The notes under the pieces: model-generated
The model's input: only the letters and a program-made list of their open reading frames with translations
Told to the model about the DNA's origin: nothing
The model's database searches: none
Translations under genes and position numbers: made by a program
Part shown: positions 17,562-26,221 of the stretch, in pieces
Layout: each line of letters opens with the position of its first letter
How positions within the stretch are numbered: the first letter of the stretch is position 1
DNA from: Streptomyces sp. B21-083
GTDB taxonomy: Bacteria > Actinomycetota > Actinomycetes > Streptomycetales > Streptomycetaceae
Direction of reading: 5' to 3'
Assembly (NCBI RefSeq): GCF_036898825.1
Contig: NZ_JARUND010000001.1
Location: forward strand, 3,906,001 to 3,970,000
DNA length: 64,000 bases

Positions 17562-18239
17562 CTAACTCTTCTCGAACCGGAAACCGACGCCCCGGACAGT
17601 CGCGATGTACCGAGGGTTCGCCGCATCGTCGCCCAGCTTCTTCCGCAGCCAGGAGATGTGCATGTCGAGCGTCTTGGTCGACGACCACCACGTCGTGTCC
17701 CACACCTCGCGCATCAGCTGGTCGCGGGTCACGACCCGCCCCGCGTCGCGCACGAGCACCCGCAGCAGGTCGAACTCCTTCGCCGTGAGCTGGAGTTCCT
17801 CGTCGCCCATCCACGCGCGGTGCGACTCGACGTCGATACGCACCCCGTGCGTGGCGGGCGGCTGCTGCGGCTCGGACGCGCCGCGCCGCAGCAGGGCCCG
17901 GACGCGGGCGAGCAGTTCGGCGAGCCGGAAGGGCTTGGTGACGTAGTCGTCGGCGCCCGCGTCGAGGCCGACGACGGTGTCCACCTCGTCGGCGCGCGCG
18001 GTCAGGATGAGGATCGGGACGGTCAGCCCCTCGGCACGCAGCCGGCGGGCCACTTCGAGGCCGTCCATGCCGGGCAGTCCCAGGTCGAGCACGACCAGGT
18101 CGATACCACCCTGGATGCCGGCGTCGAGCGCGGTCGGGCCGTCCTCGCGCACCTCGACCTCGTAACCTTCCCGGCGCAGTGCGCGGGCCAGCGGCTCCGA
18201 GATGGACGCGTCGTCCTCAGCGAGCAGTACACGGGTCAT
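17562..18239 (-). CDS. OmpR/PhoB-type response regulator
   Basis: A 225-residue regulator. The receiver has the acidic pair D9/D10 (LLAEDDAS), phospho-acceptor D52 (VVLDLGLPGMD), T80 region (LILTARAD) and K102 (YVTKPF). The winged-helix output domain (about 130-222) has LTAKEFDLLRVLVRDAGRVV and SWLRKKLGDDAANPRYI, then the wing VRGVGFRFE. It is the first gene of a two-gene operon with the kinase downstream. A 12-base sequence (GCCTCTTACCTT) occurs twice, exactly 100 bases apart, in the leader region (18293 and 18393) and might be an operator. Confidence 0.93.
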   Translation of the reverse strand: MTRVLLAEDDASISEPLARALRREGYEVEVREDGPTALDAGIQGGIDLVVLDLGLPGMDGLEVARRLRAEGLTVPILILTARADEVDTVVGLDAGADDYVTKPFRLAELLARVRALLRRGASEPQQPPATHGVRIDVESHRAWMGDEELQLTAKEFDLLRVLVRDAGRVVTRDQLMREVWDTTWWSSTKTLDMHISWLRKKLGDDAANPRYIATVRGVGFRFEKS

Positions 18240-18984
18240 GACCTGATGGTAGACCGCCCTGGACGCGGCCCGGGGTGTGACCAGGTGTTCTTGCCTCTTA
18301 CCTTCGGACGCCCGGCCAAGGGCATGCGGGACCGCACGGCCGGCACTCGCCGTCCACCACCGGCCAAACCTGTACCCCTACGACAAGAACCCGCCTCTTA
18401 CCTTGGAATGGGCGACCGACTCCCCCCAGCCACCTGTGATTCATGTCTCAAGTCCCCCTATTTACGGCTGTGAACCATTGCGCGAGGAAAGAGGCCTTTC
18501 GCAGCACTCATGGATCTTGCTGCATTTTCCGCCGAAGGTCTTTTTCATGCCTGGGCGCGCAGGTACTCGATCTGCCGCTGGGCCAGTTCGGCCGTCCGGC
18601 ACATATACCGGCCGAGCGGTGCCAGCTCCTGCTCGGTGTAGCCCTCGAACGTCGCCCGCCGCCCTCGCCGTGAACCGCCGTGCAGGCAGCGTGAGCCGCC
18701 GCATCCGGGGTGAGTACGGCGCCAGGCGGTCGTTTCGGGCGTACGTGCCTCAGCGGGCGGGGAGTTCGGCCCGGCGTAGGACCATGGTGACTGTGTGTCA
18801 TCGAAGGGCGATGAAGGGCGTAGGGGAAATAGGCCCCGCCGAACGTGGGCATCCGGCCCTGTCCACACGGTTTCCGACCTACTGACGCGGCATGCTCGTC
18901 ATACCTGCCTGAACACGCACCGTAATCCGGCGACCGCGTGCCTCACAGTCCTGACGCCGGAGCCTTCACACGAGGAGTGACCGA
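18240..18984. other. Long intergenic region with decayed coding sequence
   Basis: 745 bases between the divergent response regulator and the small-ORF pair. It holds two GCCTCTTACCTT copies (18293-18304 and 18393-18404) and a probable gene remnant at 18545-18660. Base composition is mixed and A+T-rich around 18500-18545. No other gene can be supported. Confidence 0.5.
18545..18660 (-). pseudogene. Possible C-terminal remnant of a MarR-like regulator
   Basis: The minus strand ends an open frame with ATFEGYTEQELAPLGRYMC then RTAELAQRQIEYLRAQA, a helical, protein-like tail such as the C-terminal dimerisation helix of MarR regulators (compare the common G-F-T-E-E-E-L pattern). Everything upstream in this frame (to 18868) is unlike protein. 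No winged helix remains, so a decayed gene is the best reading. Confidence 0.35.
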
Positions 18985-19143
18985 ATGACGACGAACTCCC
19001 TCCCCCGTCTCCCCCGCCGCCCCCGCACCACCGTCCACCGCGCCACTCCCGCCCCCTCCTGGACCCCGTCCGGCGCCTGGGCCGCGCCGACCCCCGAGGT
19101 CCTGCGCTCGCTGGAGGCCGCCCTCGCACGGTGGTCGGTGTGA
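18985..19143 (+). CDS. Small Pro/Arg-rich ORF (52 residues)
   Basis: ATG at 18985 with GAGGAG 8 bases upstream. The product is basic and Pro-rich at first (TTNSLPRLPRRPRTTVHRAT) and ends in a short helix, TPEVLRSLEAALARWSV. Its stop overlaps the GTG of the next small ORF by 4 bases, which supports real translation of both. No known family. Confidence 0.5.
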   Translation: MTTNSLPRLPRRPRTTVHRATPAPSWTPSGAWAAPTPEVLRSLEAALARWSV

Positions 19144-19313
19144 ACACCGCCGCCCCGTCCCCCACGCCTGCCCAGACGCCGCCCTGCGATGTGTGCGAGG
19201 CACTGACAGCACAGCGGGACGCGGCTCGCGAGGCCGGACGTACGAGCGAAGTCGGCGACTGCGAGCGGGAGTTGCGGGAGCACGACGACCACGGGCGGCG
19301 GAGTTCGTCATGA
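19140..19313 (+). CDS. Small Cys-pair ORF (57 residues)
   Basis: GTG at 19140, overlapping the previous stop (GTGA). It contains CDVCEALTAQRDAAREAG then EVGDCERELREHDDHG: a CxxC pair followed by a charged helix with a third Cys, which could bind a metal. Function unknown; coupling to the upstream 52-residue ORF suggests a two-peptide unit. Confidence 0.5.
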   Translation: MNTAAPSPTPAQTPPCDVCEALTAQRDAAREAGRTSEVGDCERELREHDDHGRRSSS

Positions 19314-19414
19314 CTCCGCGCCCACCGCTCCACGCCTCGCGGTCAGCGACGCGAACGTACGGCTCCAGGCCCGTCCGCTGGACGCACCGCACGTGAACGG
19401 CGCGGGAGAACGCC

Positions 19415-19450
19415 GGACCCCGCCCGCCCGCACACTCCGGAGCGGGGTCC
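19415..19450 (-). terminator. Terminator of the surface-protein operon
   Basis: GGACCCCGC (19415-19423) pairs with GCGGGGTCC (19442-19450), 13 bases beyond the stop of the last operon gene on the minus strand. The 9-bp stem has an 18-base loop and no T-run. Confidence 0.5.
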
Positions 19451-19462
19451 CGACCTCACCGT

Positions 19463-20791
19463 TCAGCGCAGGCGCCGCCGACCCGGCATGAACGTGAACA
19501 CCGCCACGCCCGCCAGGATCACCGTGCCGGACACCAGGCCCAGCGCCTTCAGGGCCCCGTTGTTCTCGGCGCCCGTGTTGGCCAGGCCGCCGCTGGTGGA
19601 CGTACCGCCGGAGCCGGACGTCGTGCCGCCCGACGTCGAGGAACCACCCGACGCGCCGCTCGCCTGTTCCTCCGTGTCCAGGGTCAGGGAGACCATGGAC
19701 GCCTTCGGGGTGCAGGTGGTCGTCGTGCCGAGGGCGCTCACCGTCAACACGCCTGGCGACAGGGTCGATTGACCCGTCGCGCCCGGATTGTACGTGCCCG
19801 TCATGTCGGAGATCGTCATCGCGTCACCGGTCTTGATCGGCTCCGTGTTGGCCGGGCCCACGACATGGACCTTGCCCGTGTCGGAGCCACCCAGAACGAC
19901 GTCCATGGACGGGTTCACCGAGTTCGCCGGCAGGTCGGCCGGGCTGTTCATCACGGAGCCCTTGAACTGCACCGTGATGGCGTAACTCCCGCCGTTCTTC
20001 TTGGCGTTGATCTGAATCGGGGACGTCACGTCCTTGTCGCCGATGGGCGTCACGCACTTGTACGGGACCTCGACGAGTTTGCCGGTGAAGTCCGTCTGGC
20101 CGTCGTCCGTCGGACTCGGTGTGCTGCTCGGCGACGCGCTGTCGTCCGAATCGGTCGGGGTGGGGGTCGGGGTCGGGGACGTGGAATCCGTCGGTGTCGG
20201 TGTCGGTGTGGTGGACGTCGACGGTGAACCGCCGTCCCCTGCCGTCACCTTGATCGTCGCCGACGACGGCACCGGCTCGGTCGGCGTGCACTTCGTGTCC
20301 GTCCCGAACGCGTTGATCGTGTACGCGTCCGGCGTCAGCGTCACGTCTCCCGCCGTCGTCAGTTTCACCTTGCCCCCCATGGCGGACAGGATCATCGCCG
20401 CGCCCTTGGGGATCGCCGGGTTCTGGCGCGGGCCCACCATCGCGACGTCGGCCGTCTGCGCCCCCGCCACCTTCAACACCCCGCTCGGCTGGACCGAGTT
20501 GGCCGGGAGGTCGATCAGGTCCGGGTTCTTGGACGCGGCCTGCGTGAACTGCCAGACCACCTCGACCTCGTCACCCACCTTCGCCGTCGCCGGCGCGGTG
20601 ATCCGCACCTTGGTCGTACCGTTGACGGGCTCCAGCCCGGAGGCCGCCGGCGGCACGCACTTGGTCGCGTACGACACCTCGGCGGCCTGGGCGGGCCCCG
20701 CCGCGGCCATGCCCAGCAGAACACCTCCCGCCCCGCCGAGCAGCAACAGGGCCCCTGCCGCACTCACGCTCCGTCTCCGTTGCGTTCTCAC
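19463..20791 (-). CDS. Sortase-anchored surface protein with two repeated domains
   Basis: A 442-residue secreted protein. The signal peptide is at about 1-38 (ending GPAQA). Two related beta-rich domains of about 140 residues follow (about 40-185 and 240-380); both start with a Y-x-x-K-C / Y-K-C-V-P element, carry LPANSVQPS or LPANSVNPS, and end in a TxC-T-P strand. A Ser/Thr/Pro/Asp linker separates them. The C-terminus is a sorting signal LANTG (about residue 403), a hydrophobic stretch and RRRLR. LAxTG is the form used by class E sortases of Streptomyces. The GTG at 20791 overlaps the upstream stop by 4 bases. The domains resemble the actinobacterial DUF6801 type. Confidence 0.85.
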   Translation of the reverse strand: MRTQRRRSVSAAGALLLLGGAGGVLLGMAAAGPAQAAEVSYATKCVPPAASGLEPVNGTTKVRITAPATAKVGDEVEVVWQFTQAASKNPDLIDLPANSVQPSGVLKVAGAQTADVAMVGPRQNPAIPKGAAMILSAMGGKVKLTTAGDVTLTPDAYTINAFGTDTKCTPTEPVPSSATIKVTAGDGGSPSTSTTPTPTPTDSTSPTPTPTPTDSDDSASPSSTPSPTDDGQTDFTGKLVEVPYKCVTPIGDKDVTSPIQINAKKNGGSYAITVQFKGSVMNSPADLPANSVNPSMDVVLGGSDTGKVHVVGPANTEPIKTGDAMTISDMTGTYNPGATGQSTLSPGVLTVSALGTTTTCTPKASMVSLTLDTEEQASGASGGSSTSGGTTSGSGGTSTSGGLANTGAENNGALKALGLVSGTVILAGVAVFTFMPGRRRLR

Positions 20792-21921
20792 GTGTTCCCC
20801 TTCGTCTTCGTCGTGTTGGTCGTCGCAGTGCCCGCGCCCGTGTCGATGCCCGCGCCGATACCCGCGTCCGTGCCCGCTCCCGGGTCGGCCTCGGGGGTGA
20901 ACCACGGCAGGGTCGAGGAAGCGGGCGCCGGCTCGGGCTGCCCATGGGCCTTCCGCGCGCCCAACCTCGGCATCCGGAGGGTCGGTTCGGGTCTCCGCAG
21001 CGCCCTGCCACGGCGCGCCGACGCCCGCGCGCCCGCTCCACCGGCTCCGCCCGGTCCGCGTGGCCGTACCCGGTCCACAACCGCCATCCCGACGCGGAAC
21101 AGCGCCGCCGGTACGACGACACCCGCCAGGACCCAGAACAGGGTCACGCCCCACGGCCGGCCCACGCCCCACGGCTGCTCCGCGAGCACCTTCCCGCCGT
21201 ACTTCAGCGAGACCGTGTAGTCGCCGTGCGCCCCGCTCGCCAGGGTCACCGGCAGTTCGACGCGCGCCTTCCCGCCCGGCGGGATCGTGCCGCGCCACTG
21301 CTGCTCGTCCCACTGCGGGGCGAACACCCCGTGGGAGGTGCCGATCCGGAAGACCGGGTTCTTGACCGCCCCCGTGCCGAGGTTGCCGACGGTGACCGCC
21401 AGCGTCCGTGAGGGAGGCGCCCCGAACCAGGTCAGCAGCCCGCTCGACCCGTCGAGTCGCGGGTCGGTGAGGACCGAGAGACGGCCCGTGCCGACCTGCG
21501 CGGGCAACGGTTCGACCGGGTGCCCGGCCACCTGGAACGCCGCGTCGCCCGCCGCCGGCGACGAACCCGTCACCGTCACCACATGCACCACGCACGGGCA
21601 CGGCACGGGCGGTTCGACCACCGGGAGGCTCTTGCTGAAGCCGCCGTTCGCGTCCGTGGTGACGGCTCGTCCGTCCGCGTTGGCACAGGAGTTGGTGCCG
21701 CCGATCACTCCGCGGCCCGGCGCGGACCGGCCGCAGATCAGCATCATCAGCAGCGTCTTCGGCTGCCAGCCCGTCCCTGTCACGACGAGGGAACCGCCGG
21801 TGCCCGCCTGGGGCTTGGAGACCTTGACGGTCGGCCCGTCGGCGGCCGCCGCCGCGGTGGTCGTGGGTACCGAGAGCAGAGCGATCGCCAGTGCCGCGAC
21901 CAGTGCAGGAATCCGCCGCAT
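20788..21921 (-). CDS. Membrane protein with neocarzinostatin-like Ig domain
   Basis: A 377-residue protein. The signal peptide is at about 1-26. The first domain (30-135) reads VKVSKPQAGTGGSLVVTGTG, then W-x-P, two Cys pairs and CVVHVVTVTG, the pattern of neocarzinostatin-type Ig-like domains. A second beta domain follows (150-260), then a membrane helix (VTLFWVLAGVVVPAALFRVG). The last 100 residues are a cytoplasmic Gly/Pro/Arg/Ala-rich tail. The start is ATG 21921 (TGATG with the upstream stop); GTG 21924 is equally possible. Third gene of a four-gene operon. Role unknown; probably a receptor or scaffold for the anchored proteins. Confidence 0.8.
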   Translation of the reverse strand: MRRIPALVAALAIALLSVPTTTAAAAADGPTVKVSKPQAGTGGSLVVTGTGWQPKTLLMMLICGRSAPGRGVIGGTNSCANADGRAVTTDANGGFSKSLPVVEPPVPCPCVVHVVTVTGSSPAAGDAAFQVAGHPVEPLPAQVGTGRLSVLTDPRLDGSSGLLTWFGAPPSRTLAVTVGNLGTGAVKNPVFRIGTSHGVFAPQWDEQQWRGTIPPGGKARVELPVTLASGAHGDYTVSLKYGGKVLAEQPWGVGRPWGVTLFWVLAGVVVPAALFRVGMAVVDRVRPRGPGGAGGAGARASARRGRALRRPEPTLRMPRLGARKAHGQPEPAPASSTLPWFTPEADPGAGTDAGIGAGIDTGAGTATTNTTKTKGNT

Positions 21922-22790
21922 CACGTCATCGCCCCCGTCAGTTCGTCCGTCTCGGCCGCCAACTCCTGGCGTGCACACGGCTGTTCGTCCCGCCTACGGC
22001 GCCCGAGCCGTCGTACGACCACGAGGGCCACGCCCGCCGTCAGCGCCCCGGCGACCCCCGCCACCCCGCCCCACGGCACGAACCGCACCGACGTGCCCGC
22101 CTCGTCGCGTACCGTCCCGTCCGCCGCCGTGACCGTCAGCCGGACGTCGACGGCGTCGAACGCGGGGCGCTCGGACCAGGGTTCGGTGAGGGCGAGGCGC
22201 CGGCCCGGAGGCAGGCGTACGGGGAGGGTGCGCGGGGCCCGGTCGAGGAGCGGGCCGAGGACACCGTCCGCGCGGACGGCGAGGGTCGGGGTCAGGTCGG
22301 TGGTGCCGCGGTTGACCAGCTCGTAGGCGATGCGCTCGCCGCGTACCGCCACGTGCTCGACGGTCAGCGCGGGCAACCGGGGTCCCCCGACCCGGAGTCG
22401 GACCCGTACCGTCGCGGTCCGGCCCGACGCCCGGGCAGTGATCGTCGCGGTGCGGTCACCCGGAGGCGTGCCCTCGGGGACCCGCACCGTGAACGGCACG
22501 TCGGCACGCGTCCGGGCGGGGACCTCCACCACCGGGGCGGCGAGGGTGATCCAACCGCTGCCGGTCAGCCGTACGTCGAGGGTCCGCTTCGTCGGGTTGC
22601 GGACGGAGAGCGTGTCCTGGAGAACCGTCTTCGGCGTGCCCTCGGCGTAGAAGTACGGCCGGCCGGTGCCCAGGGGCGTGACGGACCAGCCCTCGTCGGC
22701 GACGGCCGGCGCCCCCGTGGACAGCAGCGCGACGAGGCCGAGCAGCCCGAGAAGGCGGCGGTGGCTGAGGCTGGGGCTGAGGACACGCAT
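21921..22790 (-). CDS. DUF916-like (WxL-interacting type) membrane protein
   Basis: A 289-residue protein with a signal peptide (1-31), an extracytoplasmic beta-sandwich region and a C-terminal membrane helix (GVAGALTAGVALVVV) with tail RRLGRRRRDEQ. RPYFYAEGTPKTVLQDTLSV followed by NPTKR and VPARTRADVPFTVRVPEGT then PPGDRTATITA closely follow the opening of DUF916 proteins, which in Firmicutes bind peptidoglycan and partner WxL surface proteins. GGGAG precedes the ATG at 22790. Its stop touches the next gene. The neighbours on both sides encode sortase substrates or Ig-like proteins, so it is likely an assembly partner of them. Confidence 0.8.
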   Translation of the reverse strand: MRVLSPSLSHRRLLGLLGLVALLSTGAPAVADEGWSVTPLGTGRPYFYAEGTPKTVLQDTLSVRNPTKRTLDVRLTGSGWITLAAPVVEVPARTRADVPFTVRVPEGTPPGDRTATITARASGRTATVRVRLRVGGPRLPALTVEHVAVRGERIAYELVNRGTTDLTPTLAVRADGVLGPLLDRAPRTLPVRLPPGRRLALTEPWSERPAFDAVDVRLTVTAADGTVRDEAGTSVRFVPWGGVAGVAGALTAGVALVVVRRLGRRRRDEQPCARQELAAETDELTGAMT

Positions 22791-22828
22791 CGGCGGCTCC
22801 CGGAAGTCGTACGGGTCTCGTACGGGCC

Positions 22829-23569
22829 TCAGCGGCGTGCCGTCGACTGCCGTCGTACCGTCCCCGGCTGGTTCCTGCGGGTCAGCCACAGCGTGCCCGC
22901 CGCGCCCGCGAGCAGCACGGTGCCGCCGAGCGTGCCCAGTGCCACGAAGGAGTCCTCGGGGCCGGTCTGCGGGAGTGCGCCCGTGCCGCCGCTGCCGCCC
23001 GTGCTGCTCGTACCGCCTGTGTCGCCGCCGCCGGAGGCTCCCGTGACGTCGAGCGTCAGGGACGGCCCCGGGCTGTTGGTGGGCGTGCACGTGGTGGTCG
23101 TACCGGCGGCCTTGATCGTCAGGGTGCCGGCCGTGAAGGTGACCTTGCCGTTCTTCGACGGCGTGTACGTGCCGCTCAGGTCATTGATCTTGATGGGGGT
23201 GTTGGCGGGGAGCGCTGCCTCGTTCGCGGGTCCGCTGACGTTCAGCGTGCCGCTGTCCGCGCCGCCGAGTCTGATCGTGGCGCTCGGGCTCATCGCGCCC
23301 TTGCCCAGCTCGACCGGGCTGGACGAGACGCCCTTCTGCCAGGACATCGTCACCTTGTAGGCGGCGCCGCTCTTCACGGCCTTGATGTCGATGGACGAGA
23401 GGGCGCTCTTCACGCCGATCGGCGTGTCGCAACGGTAGTTGACGTCCACGACCTCGGCCCGGGCGGCGGGAGCGGCCAGCAGTACCGCCGATCCGGCCAG
23501 GGCCGCGGCGGACGCGAGCGCGGCGGCGCGTTTCGGGTGCGTTCGGCGGCATGTCCGGTGGTACGACAT
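22829..23569 (-). CDS. LPxTG-anchored surface protein, single domain
   Basis: A 246-residue secreted protein. The signal peptide is at about 1-38 (ending APAARA). One beta domain (39-170) is of the type found twice in the protein at 19463-20791: it starts VDVNYRCDTPIGVKSALSS, contains GPANEAALPANTPIKINDLS and ends TTTTCTPTNSP. A Gly/Ser/Thr linker follows, then sorting signal LPQTG (residue 199), a membrane stretch and a basic tail. ATG 23569 with GGGGGA upstream. It is the first gene of the four-gene surface operon, and the DUF916-like gene follows after 38 bases. Confidence 0.85.
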   Translation of the reverse strand: MSYHRTCRRTHPKRAAALASAAALAGSAVLLAAPAARAEVVDVNYRCDTPIGVKSALSSIDIKAVKSGAAYKVTMSWQKGVSSSPVELGKGAMSPSATIRLGGADSGTLNVSGPANEAALPANTPIKINDLSGTYTPSKNGKVTFTAGTLTIKAAGTTTTCTPTNSPGPSLTLDVTGASGGGDTGGTSSTGGSGGTGALPQTGPEDSFVALGTLGGTVLLAGAAGTLWLTRRNQPGTVRRQSTARR

Positions 23570-23739
23570 CGTCGTCCCCCATTCCTGGCGGTCCCGGCAG
23601 CGTTTCTGACGGCACATCAGATCGCGGATCGGCCGTCAAGGTACGCCGGGGGACCAACAGTTGGAAGACACAGCACACACCGGATCGGCGGTAATTCGGC
23701 CTGATCCCGGTGGTGCGTATCCCGCCGGAACGGCGGGAA

Positions 23740-24225
23740 CTACGCCGGAGCGCCCAGCTCCGCCCAGACCCTCTTGCCCGCGACGCCGGGGATCCGTACG
23801 ACTCCCCAGTCCAGGCACAGGCGCTGCACGATGAACATCCCGTGACCGCCGGGGCGCCCGGCACGGTGCGGGGTGCGCGGGGCGGGCTGGCCGGTGCCCC
23901 GGTCCGAGACCTCGACGCGGATCACCTTGTTGTCGCAGGTGATCCACATCTCGTCCGGGCCCTCGGCGTGCAGACAGGCGTTGGTGACGAGTTCGGAGAC
24001 GACCAGCAGTACGTCCTCGGCGGCGGCCCGCCGGTCGGCGGTCTCGGCGGGCAGCCAGCCCCACGCGTACAGCGCCTGCCGGGCGAAGTCACGGGCGAGC
24101 GGAACGACACCGCTCTGCCCCCCGAAACTCAGATTGCGGGTCTGACGACCCCCGGAGGCGCCACCGCACTCGGAGGACTCGGGGGACTCCGGGGAGCCCG
24201 GCGAGTCGGGCCGGGTGGTGCTCAT
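23740..24225 (-). CDS. prsI: Anti-sigma factor kinase (HATPase_c_2) of the SigI switch
   Basis: A 161-residue GHKL-type ATP-binding protein of the RsbW/SpoIIAB class. Key parts are VSELVTNACLHAEG (N box), VEVSDRGTGQPAPR (G1) and GGHGMFIVQRL (G2). In partner switching such a kinase holds its sigma factor inactive and phosphorylates an STAS antagonist. Both partners lie next door (24410-24823 and 25125-26045). The first 30 residues are a Pro/Ser/Glu-rich tail. The symbol is by analogy to the SigI/PrsI/ArsI trio described in S. coelicolor, which has this gene arrangement. Confidence 0.8.
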   Translation of the reverse strand: MSTTRPDSPGSPESPESSECGGASGGRQTRNLSFGGQSGVVPLARDFARQALYAWGWLPAETADRRAAAEDVLLVVSELVTNACLHAEGPDEMWITCDNKVIRVEVSDRGTGQPAPRTPHRAGRPGGHGMFIVQRLCLDWGVVRIPGVAGKRVWAELGAPA

Positions 24226-24409
24226 CAGCGCTTCACCTCACCGATTCACCAGTTGCGCGTACACGGTCGTCATTCAACACAGTTCCTTTACGCACGCCCT
24301 TGTGTGCATATTCAGGATGTCTCCTGCCCGGCGGAACCGACAGAACACCCCCCAAAAAGAGCGCGCTCAGGAACCGGCCCGGCCGGCCAGGAGGACCCGG
24401 CCGGAAAGG

Positions 24410-24823
24410 CTAGGAGGATTCGAGGGGCTCAGGCGACCCGGGCGACTCGGGCGGCTCGTCGGCGAGGGCGTCGGCGAGCGTCTCGTGGACGGTGAAAACG
24501 GCGTCCGCGCCCGTGATCTCGAACACCCGGGCGACCACTGGCTGCATTCCGGCGAGGTGCACCCCGCCACCCGCGGCCTCCGCCTTCAGGCGGGCGCCGA
24601 GCAGCACGTTGAGGCCCGTGGAGTCACAGAACTCGAGCCGTGCGCAGTCGACGACCAGCCGCGCGATGCCCTTCGCGAGGCAGTCCTCAAGTGGTTCACG
24701 CAACAGATCGGCGGTGTGGTGATCGAGCTCACCCGTCGGCGTCACAACGGCGCTGGGGCCGTCCTGCCGAACCTCCACCAGAAGCCGGCCAGACTGTGCG
24801 CTGCCGACCGTCTCGCGGTCCAT
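24410..24823 (-). CDS. arsI: STAS anti-sigma factor antagonist of the SigI switch
   Basis: A 137-residue STAS protein. TPTGELDHHTADLL is the first strand-helix. CDSTGLNVLLGARLKAEAAG carries the conserved phospho-acceptor Ser in DSTGLN. The C-terminal 20 residues are Pro/Glu/Ser-rich (ESPGSPEPLESS), echoing the N-terminal tail of the kinase gene 185 bases downstream (SPGSPESPESS). Unphosphorylated antagonist would bind the kinase and free the sigma factor. It diverges from the sigma gene across 301 bases. Confidence 0.82.
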   Translation of the reverse strand: MDRETVGSAQSGRLLVEVRQDGPSAVVTPTGELDHHTADLLREPLEDCLAKGIARLVVDCARLEFCDSTGLNVLLGARLKAEAAGGGVHLAGMQPVVARVFEITGADAVFTVHETLADALADEPPESPGSPEPLESS

Positions 24824-25124
24824 GCCGTCCCTCTCTTCCGAGGCCTCTGCTGCTTACCGGCGCTTGCTCGCGCCCAACTGACGTCCACGAACACTACGCC
24901 TTCCTCACACTCTCCGACACCTGAACTAAAGCCCAAATGCGGACATATAGGAAGGGAACGCACTTGCGGCGGGCTCAGGAAACCGGGTAGGCCTAGTACT
25001 GGGCCGGTTCCCCCAGCGAGCCGGCCCGAGACACGCACCCGACACGGCCGGCATTGGAGGCGCCGCACACCGCACCGCACGCCCCGGCTTCGGCAGCCTT
25101 ATGCCGAGAACCATGGAGGACACC
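24824..25124. promoter_or_regulatory. Divergent control region of the sigma switch
   Basis: 301 bases between the antagonist and sigma genes. An A+T-rich core lies at 24900-24960. GGGTAG at 24986 resembles the -10 of stress sigma promoters, but no matching GTTT box was found at the usual distance. No gene is present. It is the probable site of autoregulation of both sides. Confidence 0.4.
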
Positions 25125-26045
25125 ATGTCACCCCGGCTCGACGCATCGCATACCCACTGGGCGACGTCGACACCCCCTCCGGAAAACACGGACTCCCAGC
25201 AACAGGACCAGCACCTCCCCGGCCCGCGCGTTCCGGAGGCCCTGAACGGGCTCCCCGAGATCCCGCCGTTCGACGAGGTGGGGGCGGTCGACGCCCGGGC
25301 CCTGTCCAAAACCCTCTTCGCGCGACTCGAGTCCCTCGAAGAGGGCACGCACGACTACGCGTACGTCCGTAACACGCTCGTCGAGCTCAACCTCGCGCTG
25401 GTCAAGTTCGCCGCCTCCCGTTTCCGTTCGCGCAGCGAACCGATGGAGGACATCATCCAGGTCGGCACCATCGGCCTGATCAAGGCGATCGACCGCTTCG
25501 AACTGAGCCGCGGCGTCGAGTTCCCGACGTTCGCCCTGCCCACCATCGTGGGCGAGATCAAGCGCTTCTTCCGCGACACGTCGTGGTCCGTCCGCGTCCC
25601 ACGCCGGCTCCAGGAGCTGCGGCTGGACCTGGCACGGGCCGGCGACGAACTGGCCCAGCAGCTCGACCGCGCCCCCACCGTGGGCGAGCTGGCCGCACGG
25701 CTCGACCTCTCCAAGGACGAGGTCGTGGAAGGCATGGCGGCCTCGAACGCCTACACCGCCAGCTCACTTGACGCGCAACCCGAGGAGGACGACTCCGAGG
25801 GCGCGCTCGCGGACCGTATCGGTTACGAGGACCACGGCATCGAGGGCATCGAGTACGTCGAGTCCCTGAAGCCGCTGATCGCCGAACTCCCGCCCAGGGA
25901 CCGGCAGATCCTCTCGCTGCGGTTCGTCGCGAACATGACCCAGTCGGAGATCGGCGAGGAACTCGGCATCTCCCAGATGCATGTGTCGCGGCTGCTGTCA
26001 CGGACGTTGCAGCGCCTGCGGAAGGGCCTGACCGTCGAGGAGTGA
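25125..26045 (+). CDS. sigI: Stress-type sigma factor (SigB/SigF family)
   Basis: A 306-residue alternative sigma factor. After a variable 50-residue tail come region 1.2/2 (VKFAASRFRSRSEPMEDIIQ, then GLIKAIDRFE and FPTFALPTIVGEIKRFFRDT), region 3 (RRLQELRLDLARAGDELAQ, LDLSKDEVVEGM) and region 4 (LPPRDRQILSLRF, GISQMHVSRLLSRTLQRLR). This is the Streptomyces SigB/F/H/I group. The ATG at 25125 is preferred over 25101 because GGAGGA lies 4 bases upstream. Neighbouring kinase and antagonist genes make it the SigI type. A perfect-looking terminator follows. Confidence 0.88.
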   Translation: MSPRLDASHTHWATSTPPPENTDSQQQDQHLPGPRVPEALNGLPEIPPFDEVGAVDARALSKTLFARLESLEEGTHDYAYVRNTLVELNLALVKFAASRFRSRSEPMEDIIQVGTIGLIKAIDRFELSRGVEFPTFALPTIVGEIKRFFRDTSWSVRVPRRLQELRLDLARAGDELAQQLDRAPTVGELAARLDLSKDEVVEGMAASNAYTASSLDAQPEEDDSEGALADRIGYEDHGIEGIEYVESLKPLIAELPPRDRQILSLRFVANMTQSEIGEELGISQMHVSRLLSRTLQRLRKGLTVEE

Positions 26046-26089
26046 CGGTCGGGGTTCGGGGTCGGGACGGCGAGACAGGCGTCCGTTCG

Positions 26090-26123
26090 GGAGGGGTTTT
26101 CCGTTACCTACGGAAACCCCTCC
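26090..26123 (+). terminator. Rho-independent terminator after sigI
   Basis: GGAGGGGTTTTCCGT (26090-26104) pairs with ACGGAAACCCCTCC (26110-26123) around TACCT, with one bulged T, followed by TCTCTTTT. It has a true T-rich tail, rare in this window. Confidence 0.85.
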
Positions 26124-26221
26124 TCTCTTTTCCCAAAGGCCCCCTGCGTCACCGGGCGCGCCATCAGACTGGCCGATACGTCAGCACGGGGCCGGAGTCG
26201 GGGGTGCGAGGAGGCGGACGG

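Noticed and set aside
23740..24225. Sensor kinase of a two-component system
   Set aside because: Only the ATP-binding fold is present, there is no H-box or membrane part, and neighbours are STAS and sigma genes, so it is an anti-sigma kinase.
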